This document shows positions 43,699-56,221 of a DNA stretch of 64,000 nucleotides, piece by piece (positions within the stretch are counted from its first letter, which is position 1; each line of letters starts with the position of its first letter). The stretch covers positions 1,612,001 through 1,676,000 of the forward strand of contig JAFFSR010000240.1 of the NCBI GenBank assembly GCA_017163975.1, given 5' to 3'. Both the position numbers and the translations under genes were made by a program. Below the pieces are notes generated by a model that had not been told where the DNA came from, made no database searches, and saw nothing but the letters and a program-made list of their open reading frames with translations. Source of the stretch: Anastatus disparis. Lineage: Eukaryota; Arthropoda; Insecta; Hymenoptera; Eupelmidae.

Positions 43699-45572
43699 AT
43701 GTCTTTAGATGAACACGCAGATCGATCTTATATGAATCATGAAAACGATTACATTACAGAAGATGAATCAGGAGGAAGCAGGTAATGAAGTAGTCAAGTT
43801 TTTCTTTTGATTCTTTGCAAATTCTATGTACGAATTGTTGACTATCAATACCAGCAATACCTAATTTTTTATTTATACATGTGGCATACGATACTAAAAA
43901 TTGGTAAGATTTAATTATTATTTTTAAACTTTTAAAGATTAAGTTTTAATAAAATTATAGTTTTTTTATTTATTTCATTTAACTAACTTTTCCTCTCTAG
44001 TCTTTTTTATTAATTCAGATAACCAGATATTTATATATAAATTCATAAATTTGAAAATAATTTAATTTGTGTTTTAAATGATGTTTTATTTGACATTTTA
44101 TTTTGCGTATATGAAAATTTTTAGAATCTTAAATTATGTTTTTAATAAGTATGAACATGTAGAAATTATTTACTAAATTGTTTACATAGTCTTCATCAGC
44201 TAGAAGTATTTTTTAATTACACGTTTGTATAAAAAAAAACGTTAATATAATTCTTTTGAGTTAAAATGTATTTCTATATCGTCAAGAGGTCAGAGGCTCA
44301 GTCGGTAGAGTGATGGATTCGTAATCTCGGGGTCCCGAGTTCGAATCCCGCTCTCGGCGGCCGATTGATACAAGCATCAGTGTACACGTTACATGTGCTT
44401 TGTTCATAAACACACTGAAAACCTCCGTCGCTAATTAGCATCGTAATTATAGCATAAATACAGCGACGTTAAATATAAAAAAAAAGAAATGTATTTGTTA
44501 AATGTCATCATTTTTTTCAATAAAAGATTATTTTTATACTTGGAAATCGAAAATAATAAAATAAATTTGGAAAATAACGAGAAATTACGGACACATACTG
44601 TATGCAGAAAAGAGTTTATGCAGGACAAACAGAAATTTCAAGTAATTATTCTTATTTAAATTTCAATGATATTTTATCTGATTTAAAATAAAAAATGAAA
44701 AATATTTTATTAATCTATATTAACGTACGCCGAATTGTTTTATGTTTAACTGCATAACTTTAAAATAAGAAAAACATTCTTTAACACTTTTTTTTACTAA
44801 TCTACATGAAAATTAAAAAAAATGAACTATATTACTTGGTTATTAATTATTAATTATTCAATCACGGTCAGTGTTGTAATTTATTTACATCAATAATAAA
44901 AAAATTAATATTAAAAATGATATTCATAAATATAGTAATCAATTGAATTCTATGAAATGGAAATACATGTTTCATAGATAAATACGCTGATATTGTTTGA
45001 AATAAATTTAAAAATGTTTCGTTACAAAAGAAAACTTTTTATTTTATTCTTGAAATTTTATAACACAAATACTATATTACAACTCATGGCCAGAAATGCA
45101 AGAAAGGTCTCAGATCACATGTAATTGTTGGCCGAAGCGAAGTTGAGGTTTATTAACATGTAATCTCAGGCTTTCTTATTTACTGGCCAAGGGTTGTATA
45201 CTATTTTTCTGCTCGACGGCGCCGGCAAGCGGCAATTTTGTTTTGGGTAGCGGTCAAAAATCCGCTTTCCGGAGGGCAGAAAAAAAAATTAAAATTAAAC
45301 ATTTTATCATATTGAAAAGAATAATTTTAATAATTTTTTTTAGTTTAAAAGTCAATGTATTGATTGAAATTGAAGAAAAGTTGGAAAAGGCGATGCATAT
45401 CATCCGCGATTCACAATATTCTTTGCCATTTGGACTTTCAAGGAATACTAAAGACATAAAGGATATGCAAACTGTAAGAGAATTATTGTACGAAATTCAT
45501 GCTGATGTGTTGAAAGCGAAGAGATTGGAATACATAACGATGTGTACTAAAAATATGGGAAAAAGATTCTAA
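43699..45572 (+). CDS. Small unknown protein, two exons
   Basis: Exon 1 (43699-43781) encodes MSLDEHADRSYMNHENDY followed by ITEDESGGS and ends at GAAGCAG|GTAATG. Exon 2 (45344-45572) begins after a good acceptor (TTTTTTTTAG) and joins exactly in phase (AG|T, Ser). It encodes LKVNVLIEIEEKLEKAMH and further on SQYSLPFGLSRN and MQTVRELLYEIHADVLKAKR, ending KNMGKRF. The total is about 102 residues. The N-terminus is acidic, and the rest is predicted helical with coiled-coil-like heptads (EIEEKLEKA; VRELLYEIHADVLK). There is no signal peptide or membrane segment. An AATAAA lies ~40 bases past the stop. The 1.56 kb intron holds a SINE and a stem-loop. The frame upstream of 45344 is intronic although open. 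I do not recognise the family. Confidence 0.66.
44274..44486 (+). mobile_element. tRNA-derived SINE, copy 8, intronic, with 10 bp TSD
   Basis: A full-length copy in the sense orientation inside the intron of the two-exon gene: AGGCTCAGTCGGTAGAG, GAGTTCGAATCCCGCTCTCG, body, and the tail GACGTTAAATATAAAAAAA. A clear duplication, AAATGTATTT, flanks it (44264-44273 and 44487-44496), so the boundaries are exact. Confidence 0.93.
45080..45196. repeat. Intronic stem-loop with ~43-base arms
   Basis: Arms at 45080-45123 and 45156-45196 share, inversely, GGCCAG, AAGAAAG, CTCAGAT and CATG. The loop contains GTTGGCCGAAGCGAAGTTG. It ends ~150 bases before the second exon and could be a small MITE or affect splicing. 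Confidence 0.75.
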
Positions 45573-45619
45573 ATGAAACACAACAAAAAAGCTACTAATT
45601 AATTAAATAAAATAAATGG

Positions 45620-47930
45620 TTATAATTTTAGTACAACACCCAATGTTTTTAGACAAAAACGCATCGTAGTTGATAATTATAATTTAATACTTTCCATCTA
45701 TCTTCATTAAACTTTTTTTCTTTAATAAAGCACTTTGAAAAATAGATTTTTGAAAATTTAAAAATATATTGTTATCATGAAAAGATAGGAAATTAAATAA
45801 AAATTTTATGTTCAATTTTTCAATTTTCATTGTTATATTAATTAATTTATGAGATTGTTGTTTATATTATATGATAACAGGTGCTTCCATAAATATTGAA
45901 AAAAATTTTGAAAATACTTTGTTAAATTGAAAAATATCAAATTTTCTTTATAAAACTGAATCTGTAATACTATTCCTTTATAAAAATTCAAATAATGTAT
46001 AAAAATTTTTATAATTACATCTCAAAGATTAAACATTCATCATAAAAATCTAGTGTAGATGATTATTTTTTTTTAATAAACAAAATTTTAATTAATTTTA
46101 TTGAAAATATTGTTATTTTTTACACAAATTTTTTTTTATTAACGATTTTAATTGAAGAAGTCTCCGTTAATACAAATATAAATAAATTACATTTTCCATA
46201 GTTCAAAGTATACACTTGCATTAATAAATAAAGAAAAAAGTGTAAAAATCATTTTATTTTTACGCTAACTTTTCTTGATGTTGTTTCTAATAAATGTAAA
46301 AAGATATCTTTTAAATTTAGCTAAAAAAACATGTACAAGGCAAATTTCTTCAAGGTATAGCTAAAGTTGCTTATTTATAAAGAAAAAGTTAGATATTTCG
46401 CAAAAGTAAATAAACAATTTGATAAAAAACTAAGCAACTAATTTAATTTATATATAAAAACCTTTATTCGTTTAATTTTTTCAAACTAAATGTGAGAGGT
46501 TCGACTTCTCAAGTATGTATAGCATGTTATAGGTGCCACTTTTACGACAGTTTGATTAAGAGTGAGAGATACACTTTGATTCTCAATCGAAGTGTAAGAA
46601 GTAAAATACTAGCTAAGTGTACGTAAGGGTATTTATGTTCAGAAACTATGAATGCCTGAAATAATTTCTTACACTCATTCTGAAAAATAGCGTAAGCTAC
46701 TTTTCATACTCGTTTGAAAAAGCATTATTTCTCGCACTAGTTTTATAATAAACTATTATTGATTATTATATTATATACTATATTTATTAAACCAGTATAG
46801 AAATAAATAATTGTGACCAGTGATTGAAATAAATAATTTTCCAAATAAAAATTTTTTCACATATGGCTTTATAAATTTATAAATAATTTCTGAAATAGAT
46901 TAAAGTATAATCTTAACAAACTTTTTATATTGTTAGTTGCAAAATCAAGATAAGTATTATATATATATAAATATATATCGATTAAATTTAGAAACTTTTT
47001 CAATTTTTAACAAATAATAGTTTTAAAATTAACCATCAGATTATAATGCAACTGCCTAATATAAAATAAATTACTCATCGCAGATATTTAGCAATGTTTT
47101 ATCATTTCCTGTAACTTTGAAATTTCGCAAACTGAATAATGTATGATATGAAATTGTAATAATGTCAAATTCAATTGAAAATTATAAAAGCTCGTATTCA
47201 ACAAGAACCAATGTTTAAAAAATAAACAAAATATTTAAAACATGAAAAGTTTTTATATGATAAATGTGAGATTAAATTGAAAACATATTGTAAATTATAA
47301 AATTTCATTTGCGTGTTTTTAAGTTAAAAGGTACGCTCATAATTTGTAGTGATGTTTAAATTATTCATGTATTTTTAAAATTCGGAATTCATATAATAGT
47401 ATTAAAAATAGAAAGAAGCAGCATTTAGTTATTTGATGCAATATAATCAAACTTATAAATTAAAAAAAAACTCAAATTACTCTTAAATATGATATTAAAC
47501 GTTACATTTTTTATATTATTTATTATTTCAGTTATAATTATAATTCTATAAAAAATTAGAGGCAACATAAAAAAATGAAAACAATTTATTTTTTAATTAA
47601 TAATTTAAATTAATCAATGTTTGAAATTCGCATCTCGCAAATTGACATTTTGCAATTTATTTTTTAACTACAAAAACAACATCTGTAGGAATAATCTAAT
47701 CCTGATTGAATTATTTATAAAAATTTCCATCAAATAAGTAAAAGGTTGTAATAATGTTTAAAAAGATTAAAATCTAAATTAAATGATATATTCAAATATT
47801 ATGAAACTAAAGTTTAAAAAAAGTCCACTGAAAATTCAAATCTTTCGCTTGAAATTTCAAAGAAGTTTTCCTAATTCTCGTTTTAATCTATTCCTAATTA
47901 CGAATGAGAAAATTATGAAAATTTGATTAT
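45620..47930. other. AT-rich intergenic DNA with one unusual patch at 46490-46745
   Basis: The patch (GAGAGGTTCGACTTCTCAAG … TTTCTCGCACTAG) has repeated GTGTAAGAAGTAAAA and inverse TTTCTTACACTC motifs, hinting at an old inverted-repeat element without clear ends. The rest is AT-rich with no feature I can support. Confidence 0.4.
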
Positions 47931-47933
47931 ACT

Positions 47934-48408
47934 CCCACGTGAAAAATTTTATCAGGTTTGTGTACAGATTGTATACAGCTATTATATACAATCTGTATCA
48001 GAATTTGATTCTATACAGTAAAGTAAAAATTGTATACAATCAGTATGATTTTGTATAATAAGTACATTTTTAAAAAATGAATTTTTTATGATTTCACATG
48101 ATTTTTAACATGATAGCACTTCAATACAATGCCAGCTTTTTAAATAATTTTTTTATATATAGCCTATATAATATTATATTTTACAATAAAAAAATTATTT
48201 AAAAAGCTGGCATTGTATTGAAGTGCTATCATGTTAAAAATCATGTAAAATCATAAAAAATTCATTTTTTCAAAACGTACTTATTATACAAAATCATACT
48301 GATTGTATACAATTTTTACTTTACTGTATAGAATCAAATTCTGATACAGATTGCATATAATAGCTGTATACAATCTGTACACAAACCTGATAAAATTTTT
48401 CACGTGGG
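47934..48408. mobile_element. 475 bp near-perfect palindrome
   Basis: The ends are CCCACGTGAAAAATTTTATC and its mirror. The arms (47934-48152 and 48190-48408) match almost base for base, with only a few changes, such as TTGTATACAGCTATTATATA versus the TTGCATATAATAGCTG mirror. The loop is ~35 bases near 48155-48185. There is no ORF. High arm identity implies a young insertion or gene conversion between arms. The TSD is unclear, so the class is unknown. Confidence 0.88.
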
Positions 48409-48409
48409 C

Positions 48410-51239
48410 TAAAAAAATTAAGAATTAAAATGTTATATTAATGATTTACGCAGAACTAAAATTCTTGTGTAGTTTATATGGTAACTAGAAAATCCATGCG
48501 CGCAAGCGCGCCCTATATCTAATCTTAATGTATATAAATTTTTAATGATTGACTGTTAATATAGTGTTATTATTTTCTGTTCATTATAAAATAATAATAA
48601 TTTCATGTCTACTAATATCAGCATCAGTAAAGAAATTGATGTTATATACTTATGTATCAGAGCAGTTTACGCAGCAACAGTGAATTTATAGACACGGAAA
48701 ACTTCGAGAAAAATAAATCTCATTTAAAAGATATGTTATCACGATATTCATTTTCTTATTATTATTTTAAAAAATTGAAGAAATAGTAAACTTTTAAATT
48801 ATTTTTTAGACCTTTCTTAAATCTTTCAAAATTTAAATAACGTAAATTATTACAAAGTCAAAAGTTGTTTTACAAATATATAACTTTTCATACACATAAT
48901 TTTTAATATCAATCTAATGTATTTGAATTTCAAGATATATCTTAAGAGAATTCCAAGATCAATCTCTAGACATAGGCATGTAAAATTATCCATGATTAAA
49001 AACATCTGTTTTTAATACAATGTAATGTGGTTCATAAAAACGACTTTTCCAATTTTATCATCACTTCAAATTTCACATTTTAAGGAGATATAAAACGGAC
49101 ACTACACCTACACTCATAAATATTGCTTATCTCCACATTTTAGTACAAAATTTCAAGAAAAGAAATGCATTAGATGGTATAAATTTTTAAATAAATTTAT
49201 TCATTAGCATTTATAAATTTTTAATTTCTGGTACCAGAAAAATTTTAATATGTAATATTGCAATCCTAAATTCTCAACTAATGAATGAAGTTATTTAAAA
49301 ATTAATATTTTCAACAATATAAAATCCATAAAATAAAATAGTTCAAATCAATTCTTAACGATATGTATGTCGTTCCTATTTTTAAAATACAAATAAAAAT
49401 AAAAATTCTAATTTATATTTTCTTAATTATAGTAATTATATTATTCTTTCAAACAAAAGATTTTTAATTTTATTTTGTAGAGAAACTGTTTATTCTAAGC
49501 GTGATTCAATTTGAATTTTGAAATTAAATAAACAAACTTTTAAAAATAGTACATTTTAGGCAAATATTATACTATATTTTTGAAAAAAAATTTTTAAGCT
49601 GTCAATCTAGAAATATTTTATATACTAAATTATATTATCGAAATTGTATTACTTATCGGTTTTTTTATTATTTATTTTAAAATATTCCGAAATATTTTAA
49701 ATCTTATTTTAAATTTACTAAATTACTTGCCAGGCTCATAGATAAATATTTTATGATATTGTTATAAGCTAAAAAGTTCATGACACCTGTATTTTCTAAA
49801 TTTATTGTTTAATATATTATTTTATAGTACATTTTTTAAAAAGAGAATTCAGAAGTAAATGGCATTAAATTGTTACCAAGTTCTAATTTGAAATATACAA
49901 TAACAAATGAATATAGAGCGGTACTTCGCACTCTCGACAAATTCACACAAAATGAATTTTTGTGAGCGGAAGTGAGCGATGATTATACTAATAATTTTAT
50001 TTAAAAAATCAAACTATAACTAAATAATTATAATTTAATTATTTTATCAATGATTTTCATTATTAAATTCTAAATCGATGATTTTATTTAATCATATTAT
50101 AGTAAATCAAATCTCGTTTTTCGAAAATCATATAATTCTATACAACGCACCAATCACGTTCTTAGTATAAAATGTTTCACAACATCCGGCCATCGTTTTT
50201 TTAAAAGAGGATTAATAGAATGTATAAATAATAAAATATTCCATATGTTTATATAACAAAAGTTTTTGTGTTTAAAAAAATTTTTACTATAATTATTTTA
50301 TCAAAACTAGTTTTTTCGTTTAGGTTAGGTTAAGAAAAGAAGAACGAAACAATTATTTTTGAACTATTAAATATACATTACAGAAAGTTAAAATTTTCTG
50401 ATTAAAATCGCTGAAGAATACAATTTAGATTGGAAGGAATGATTAAGGCTAATGTTAAATATTTTTATCACTTGAATACGTTGAGAACAAGAAATAGATT
50501 AAAAGTATCAGATATAGTCGATTTTTTTTACTTTTGGTTTATTTTTTTAATGCAAAATAATACTGCCAGTATCTCAGATGTTGATCAACTACAATTATCT
50601 GGTATAAAATCATCTATTTTTTCTTTCTAGGAAATAAAATATTTGGTAATTTTCAACATAGTTTAACAAAAATAACATAATAGTTATTGTACATCAAAAT
50701 TTAATTTTAATTAGCATAGGATTTATGTTATAAGTTAAATTTTTTTTAAGGATTGCACTGGTATACTATATACAACAGCTTAGAATAAACGTTTGACAAG
50801 TGTTAAAGCACGTGTCAAGTATCAAGTAAAAAATGTTCAAAGGCTGTTAGTAGCTCTTTAATTAAAATTATTAAATTGACAAATATTCCACCTTTTAATA
50901 CATACTAATATATTAACGTGTTGCACGTTTATTTGCTTATTTACTCACGTATTTGTGTATTTGCTAACCATACACTATACAACTCATTACTTAAGTCATT
51001 AATGCCTTTCGATAAATTAAGTACTACCATCATCTCATAAAAAATAAAATGATATTAAAAATTAATACAAATAAAATAAATACAAATAAAATTTAGCTAT
51101 TTGAGAAAATTGATTTGCGGATTATAAACATTCTAAAAAATGAATTTTTTTAGGATTAAAATTATATTTGGAACGGAAATGGAAAAAAATTGAAATAAGT
51201 GCGTTGTCATTAATCTACAAATTTACTAATTTTATTGTT
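48410..51239. other. AT-rich intergenic DNA without assignable features
   Basis: A GTTTAGGTTAGGTTAAG string at 50320-50336 contains two TTAGG units, too short to be telomeric. The 66-codon frame at 50430-50630 has no recognisable features, although a TTTCTTTCTAG acceptor-like site follows it. I see no other signal. Confidence 0.45.
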
Positions 51240-51438
51240 TTTTTTTTTATTTAACGTCGCTATCTTATGCTGCAATTGCGATGCTAATTAGCGACGGAAA
51301 TCGTCAGTGTGTTTGTGAACAAAGCACATGTAACGTACAGCGGTTCTTGTATCAATTGGCCGAAAGTGGGACTCGAACTCGGAACCTCGAGATCAAGAAT
51401 CCATCGCTCTACCGACTGAGCCACTGACGACTTCTATA
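51240..51438 (-). mobile_element. tRNA-derived SINE, copy 9 (reverse), with 8 bp TSD
   Basis: A full-length minus-strand copy: GTGGCTCAGTCGGTAGAGCG, the B-box-like GAGTTCGAGTCCC, the body with ACATGTGCTTTGTTCAC and CTAATTAGCATCG, and a tail ending in a T run on the plus strand. TTATTGTT is duplicated at 51232-51239 and 51439-51446. Confidence 0.92.
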
Positions 51439-51446
51439 TTATTGTT

Positions 51447-53798
51447 CTGACTGCATGGGATATTGACGAAAAAATATAATTAATCTTGTTACTACTGTTT
51501 ATACTGTTATATAACGTACGTATTATATAATATAATTATTTTTCTACATACGTTATTAAAATTTTCTAATTGATTCTATCCTAATTTGAGTTTTCAGAAT
51601 TTTTTTGTAAATTGTCTTTCATGTGTTGTTGTAACAATCTTTTTTTGCCTATTATATGGATTTTATTGAAAACTATTTTAGATTAATGTTTTGAAGTGTT
51701 TTTTCATTTTTTGCCAAATTTTAAAATTAAATTAAGGATATGCAAATACTCTAATAATTTTAATGTTTTGTATATTCTATAATGTCTAATATTTGCACAA
51801 TAATAAAATGTTGTATAAGGTTGATTACATAGCAAAAATAAAATACAATCAATAACCACAATCAAAATTTGCAAATGATTTTCTAATAAGTAACAAGTTT
51901 TTTAAGATATTTCTTAAGATTTTTATTTGCAACGAAAATTTCTTCTTTTACCGATAAAAAAATCTTCACAACTTAATTTTCAATTGCTCATATGGTTTTT
52001 TTTTTAATTAAATTAAATACTTCAATTTTTATTAATTATGGAATCACTTTATTTTTAAATAATTTATTCACGCTCTAATGAATTATTTACGAGTTTGTAT
52101 TTTTGATTACTTTATTTTTCTAATCTTTATATTGAAGGAGATTTTCATTTTTAATATCTTGTTGATTTTCATTTACACTTTTCAATATTTCTATTATGCT
52201 TTGTTATAATTTTGCTCTAAGACTTTTTTTATCAATCTTATTCTTATATTTGTACCACTTTATATTGAATCAATATAACTTTATTTTAATATTTCCTATC
52301 TTTTTTTTTATTAATGGAGATATTTTTGGCAACGAGACATTTCTATTACATTTCACTACTTGGCAATGATAATACAACCACTTGTTACTACTCTACAAGT
52401 TATGGTTCGTAGTCTATTGTCCAAATCCATTGTACTTTTTCTCCTTTAATCTCACTTGCATTTATTCTTAATTTTTTAATTTTATAAGAAATTATTTAAT
52501 TTCTCTCTAAGTTTATTTCTTTCGAAAATGTTTATTTACTTAACAAATTAACATTTTAAAAATTTGAAAATTATTGATGACACTGCTAGATGAAAAAAAT
52601 TCTTCCTTTGCTTTGTAAAAGTTAACCGAATTTTTATAATCCTCATATTTTCTAATAAATTTTAAATTAAATTATTCATGTAAAAAATTAGTTTATATAT
52701 ATATCGTTTTGCTTCCATTATAGCACATTTTCTGCATTCAACTTTTTTTCATTTTTTAGATTTTTTGTATAAGAAATGTATTATTTTATTAAATATATCA
52801 TTATTTAGATAATAAAATAAACTTTTTTATGATTTACTAAAAAAATTTTTTTAAAAATTAAATTTAATGCTTTTTATATTATTTGATTATAGAATACTAT
52901 TACTAGAGAGAATCATTAAAAACAATAAAGCTTAGTTTTTTAAATAACAATACTAAAGCTTAATTTTTAAATAACAATATTAAAAAATGATCACAATATT
53001 ACCGGTGAATACGTGATAAGTGCTCTTTCATGGAATGTTTAAAATCTAAACAAATCATTAAGTAGTCAATAAAAAATTTTTAAATTATGAAAGTCTTAAT
53101 AAAAGAATTCAAAGCGCATTTTTATCTAGAATTTCAATTTGTGGATTCGTAAATTGAATTTATAACAGCCTTTTTATTGAACTTTAATTTGAACGTTTGT
53201 AACGCGTGAAATAAAATCAAATAAAAAGTGTAAAATAATTGAATATACTGCATTTTAAATATATTTGTGTTATAACTTTTTTAGTTATAACTATATGAAA
53301 ATAATTTTTCATTCTTACGTATTCTTACGTATAAATGCAAAAATATATTAAAAAAGATTTTTACTCGTTTGCGTTTAATCCGTTGATAACAATGCTTTAA
53401 AAGGTAATTCTTGCTAAATTAAATGGTTATTATAAATGAAATGTGATATAGATATAACTAAAGTCTTTGAAATGTACAGCTTATAATGAAACAAAGGAAA
53501 TAAGACGTATGCAAGATTATTTGAGTACTCAAACGAATAATTAATTAGAATAGTTCAGTAATTACTTTTGGATATATGTTAATAATAAAAGAGATAAAAA
53601 CTTTAAAACTGTTACATTTTTTAAGTATTGTTATTGAACGTATAAGGTGAAAAAGTTTTTATAAAATTTGTTAAATTTAAAAATTTTGCATATTATTTAA
53701 TGTACGGATTCATAGTTACATAGAATAATAAAATTTTAAAAAGTCAGAATATTTTGTGCTGGATCGTTTATTGAAATTATGGTTTATTGTATCAAATA
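51447..53798. other. AT-rich intergenic DNA without assignable features
   Basis: Long T-rich and A-rich tracts. At 52925-52980 there is a short direct duplication around AAAGCTTAGTTTTTTAAATA / AAAGCTTAATTTTTAAATA. There are no exons or element ends. Confidence 0.5.
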
Positions 53799-53881
53799 TT
53801 TTTTTATTTAACGTTGCTGTATTAATGCTATCATTGCAATTTTAATTAGCGACGGAGATTTCTCAGTGCGTTTGTGAACAA
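53799..53881 (-). mobile_element. tRNA-derived SINE, copy 10 (3' fragment)
   Basis: Only the tail module remains: TTTATTTAACGTTGCTGTAT through TTAGCGACGGAG to GTTTGTGAACAAA. It then breaks off without the tRNA head. It lies 72 bases left of a full copy in the same orientation, perhaps from tandem insertion or partial duplication. Confidence 0.85.
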
Positions 53882-53952
53882 ATAGTAACATTATAGCGTG
53901 TCTTTTAGTAAAAAAAAATCATCAAATAGAAAACGAGAAAATAATATATAAA

Positions 53953-54147
53953 TTTTTATTTTATTTAACGTCGCTACATTTATGCTCTCATTGCGATGCT
54001 AATTAGCGACAGAGGCCATTTCAGTATGTTTGTGAACAATAGCACATGTAATGTACAGTGGTGCTTGTGTCGTCGAGAGCAGGATTCGAACTCGAGTCCT
54101 CGAGATTATGAATCCATTGCTCTACCGACTGAGCCACCGACGATCTC
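53953..54147 (-). mobile_element. tRNA-derived SINE, copy 11 (reverse)
   Basis: A full-length minus-strand copy with head GTGGCTCAGTCGGTAGAGC, a B-box-like GAGTTCGAATCCTGCTCTCG, the body and the AACGTCGCTACATTTATGC tail (plus-strand reading). The segment that usually reads GGCCGATTGATAC is deleted between the head and body. The 65-codon frame at 53996-54193 is a shadow of it. Confidence 0.9.
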
Positions 54148-54149
54148 TC

Positions 54150-55180
54150 GTTTAGTTTCTATATTGTATTATATAAATCATCGTATTATTTGAGATCAAT
54201 CAATTCTTGAGAGCCAATAAATCTTTCGTAAAGCAGGTTTATTAAAAAATTAATTAATTACATAAATAATATAAAACTTTTTATTTTCTTCAAATGCACA
54301 AATGAATGTATAAAATTTAATTTTTGCGATGTATAAGCCATCCCAAAAATTTTATACCTTTGAAAATAAAGCAATTCCAGTTTAGTAAAATTTTCTTGAT
54401 TAGACCCATTCTGACTTTTATAGTAATCAGGCAAATGTTATCCTCGATGCAATGAACTATAGACTATAACAGCTAAAGCAACCATTTGGAAAATTAAGTT
54501 GAGAGGAGAATTTGTTGAAGATAATAGAAGTTTTAAAAGAAACTTTAAATTTGCTAAAAGTGAAGTTGAAGAAAAGATTAGCCGAGGTCAATAAAACCGT
54601 CGAAAATTTTTTTTAAAGATGATACTGCAAAGGAGAGCAAATTAAGTTCATCGTAAATCACTTTCCACGTAAATGTAAATTGTATTGAAGTACAAGGAAA
54701 AAAAAGTATATCAAATTATAATTAGTTCAATAACGCACCTAATGGGTATGAAAAAGCGCAGCGTTTAACGAAGAGAAAAATAATTACCATTAAATCAAGA
54801 AACTAATTAGAAGAAACTTTGCTCTTTTGGAAAAAAGAAGGAAACGAGATAATTGCAATTGTTCGATTCACTTTTTTTCGTAAAGGGCTTCAAATCAACT
54901 AAGAGAAATGGATTGGATAGCAAAAAATCTTCAATACAGTTTAAATGACTTGTAGATTACAATACGGTAAAAAATTATGAAAGGCTACAATAGATATTAT
55001 TTTTAATATTTTATTTTATTTATTTACGCATAGTAAAAATTATATTATTTGAAAAAATTTTAACTTATTTAAATTTTATTAAAAATTTTAATTAAGAATT
55101 TCAATATATTTTAATGAAAATTAAAACATTACTTAAAATATTATAAAAATATAGTGATACAACATTATTTTAAAGTTCGA
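54150..55180. other. AT-rich intergenic DNA without assignable features
   Basis: The section from 54440 to 54920 is purine-rich on the plus strand and somewhat less AT-rich (GGAAACGAGATAATTGCAAT). Its frames are all broken, so it may be a decayed sequence. Confidence 0.4.
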
Positions 55181-55212
55181 AATTAATTATAAATAACAAT
55201 TGTTCTTGTCAC

Positions 55213-55392
55213 CTGTTGAAAAATGTAATTAATAGCGGACGATTTAACTATACTATCATGATTTAAATTGACAGTTACGAGAAGAAAGCGATGAGGGCGC
55301 TCGCGAAGGCTTATAAACTTAATATTCATAAGCATGGGCCGGCAGCCGGCAAGATTGTCAGTCTCAAATCTGTGCACGTGTTTACAAAACAT
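55213..55392 (-). CDS. Possible first coding exon of an unknown minus-strand gene
   Basis: Minus-strand ATG 55392 opens 60 codons (MFCKHVHRFETDNLAGCRPM … SLRERPHRFLLVTVNLN … YIFQQ) to a donor-like CAACAG|GTGACA at phase 0. This part has clearly higher GC and mixed codon use. It includes a doubled GCCGGC (55338-55350). No following exon is evident to the left. It could instead be the promoter region of the plus-strand gene at 56.2 kb, with the open frame a by-product. Confidence 0.3.
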
Positions 55393-55429
55393 AAAATGTA
55401 AAGTTATAAAACTTTTTTACTGAATGTTA

Positions 55430-56221
55430 ACTGTAAAGAGTAGATTTCTTTTCCATAAACTATTGCTCTAATATTTACCTGTTATTATTACGATTTTAAT
55501 TGAAGAAAAATTATTTGATCTAAGCAATCAGCTGTTACATTTTAACGCTATTTTTATTTTTAAGAATTTTCAGTTTGTTTTATATTTATTAGAACACAAG
55601 AATAATAAAAGAATTCAAGAGCCTTACGTACTTAACTTTTCACAAAGAAAAAAATTGTAAATCGGTAAGTGTTATCTTGTATTTATTATTTTTTCTTTCA
55701 CTTCTTTCATTTCATATATTGTCTGATGTAACATAATGCACACTACACAATTCAATAGATTCATAAATTTCTTTCATTTACATATTTAAACAAAAAGAAA
55801 AATTTTAATATCGCTTTCTAAATATTATTTTTTGTGAATCATAATTAAATTTTTTAAATTTTTATTCTTTTTACGTAATCTGAAATTTTCAATCTGTATA
55901 GAGAACTTTTTTTTAAATTCATAATAAACTAATTGCATTGAACCTTAAAAATGACACAGACACGTAAACTTTATAAGTGATTAAAAAAAGTTTTATAGTA
56001 TTTATCAAGTATCTTGATTTCCAAGAACAGTTCGTTTGATAATTTTATAATTACCAACGTAAATATACCGGCATGGTATTTCGATTAAAAAATCAAGTAT
56101 ATACTTGATAATAGGAAATGAAACAATGAAAATAAACTTTAATGCAAAATTCAATAATCTTATTGTAACGTTAACTTATATAACTTTTATGTACATTATT
56201 TTTATAGCCCCGAACAAAATA
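55430..56221 (+). other. 5' untranslated exon and first intron of the gene at 56.2 kb
   Basis: A strong donor, AAATCG|GTAAGTG, at 55664/55665 pairs with the acceptor CATTATTTTTATAG ending at 56207, giving a 543 bp intron. The second exon would begin CCCCGAACAAAATA just before the ATG. The first exon start is not visible but probably lies in 55450-55620. Confidence 0.45.

Noticed and set aside
45243..45343. N-terminal extension of the second exon in the 43.7 kb gene
   Set aside because: The open frame continues upstream, but a clear acceptor at 45343 and an in-phase first exon at 43699-43781 explain the protein better.
50320..50340. Telomere-like TTAGG repeats
   Set aside because: Only two units; similar short strings occur elsewhere (near 9295 and 13082), so this is not a telomeric array.
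50430..50630. 66-codon frame with an acceptor-like site after it
   Set aside because: There is no donor or partner exon that fits, no family features, and the composition matches chance frames.
56105..56221. Longer N-terminus (hydrophobic, signal-like) for the 56.2 kb protein
   Set aside because: A splice acceptor ending at 56207 and a strong donor at 55665 suggest this stretch is intron. A transcript beginning here would revive it.
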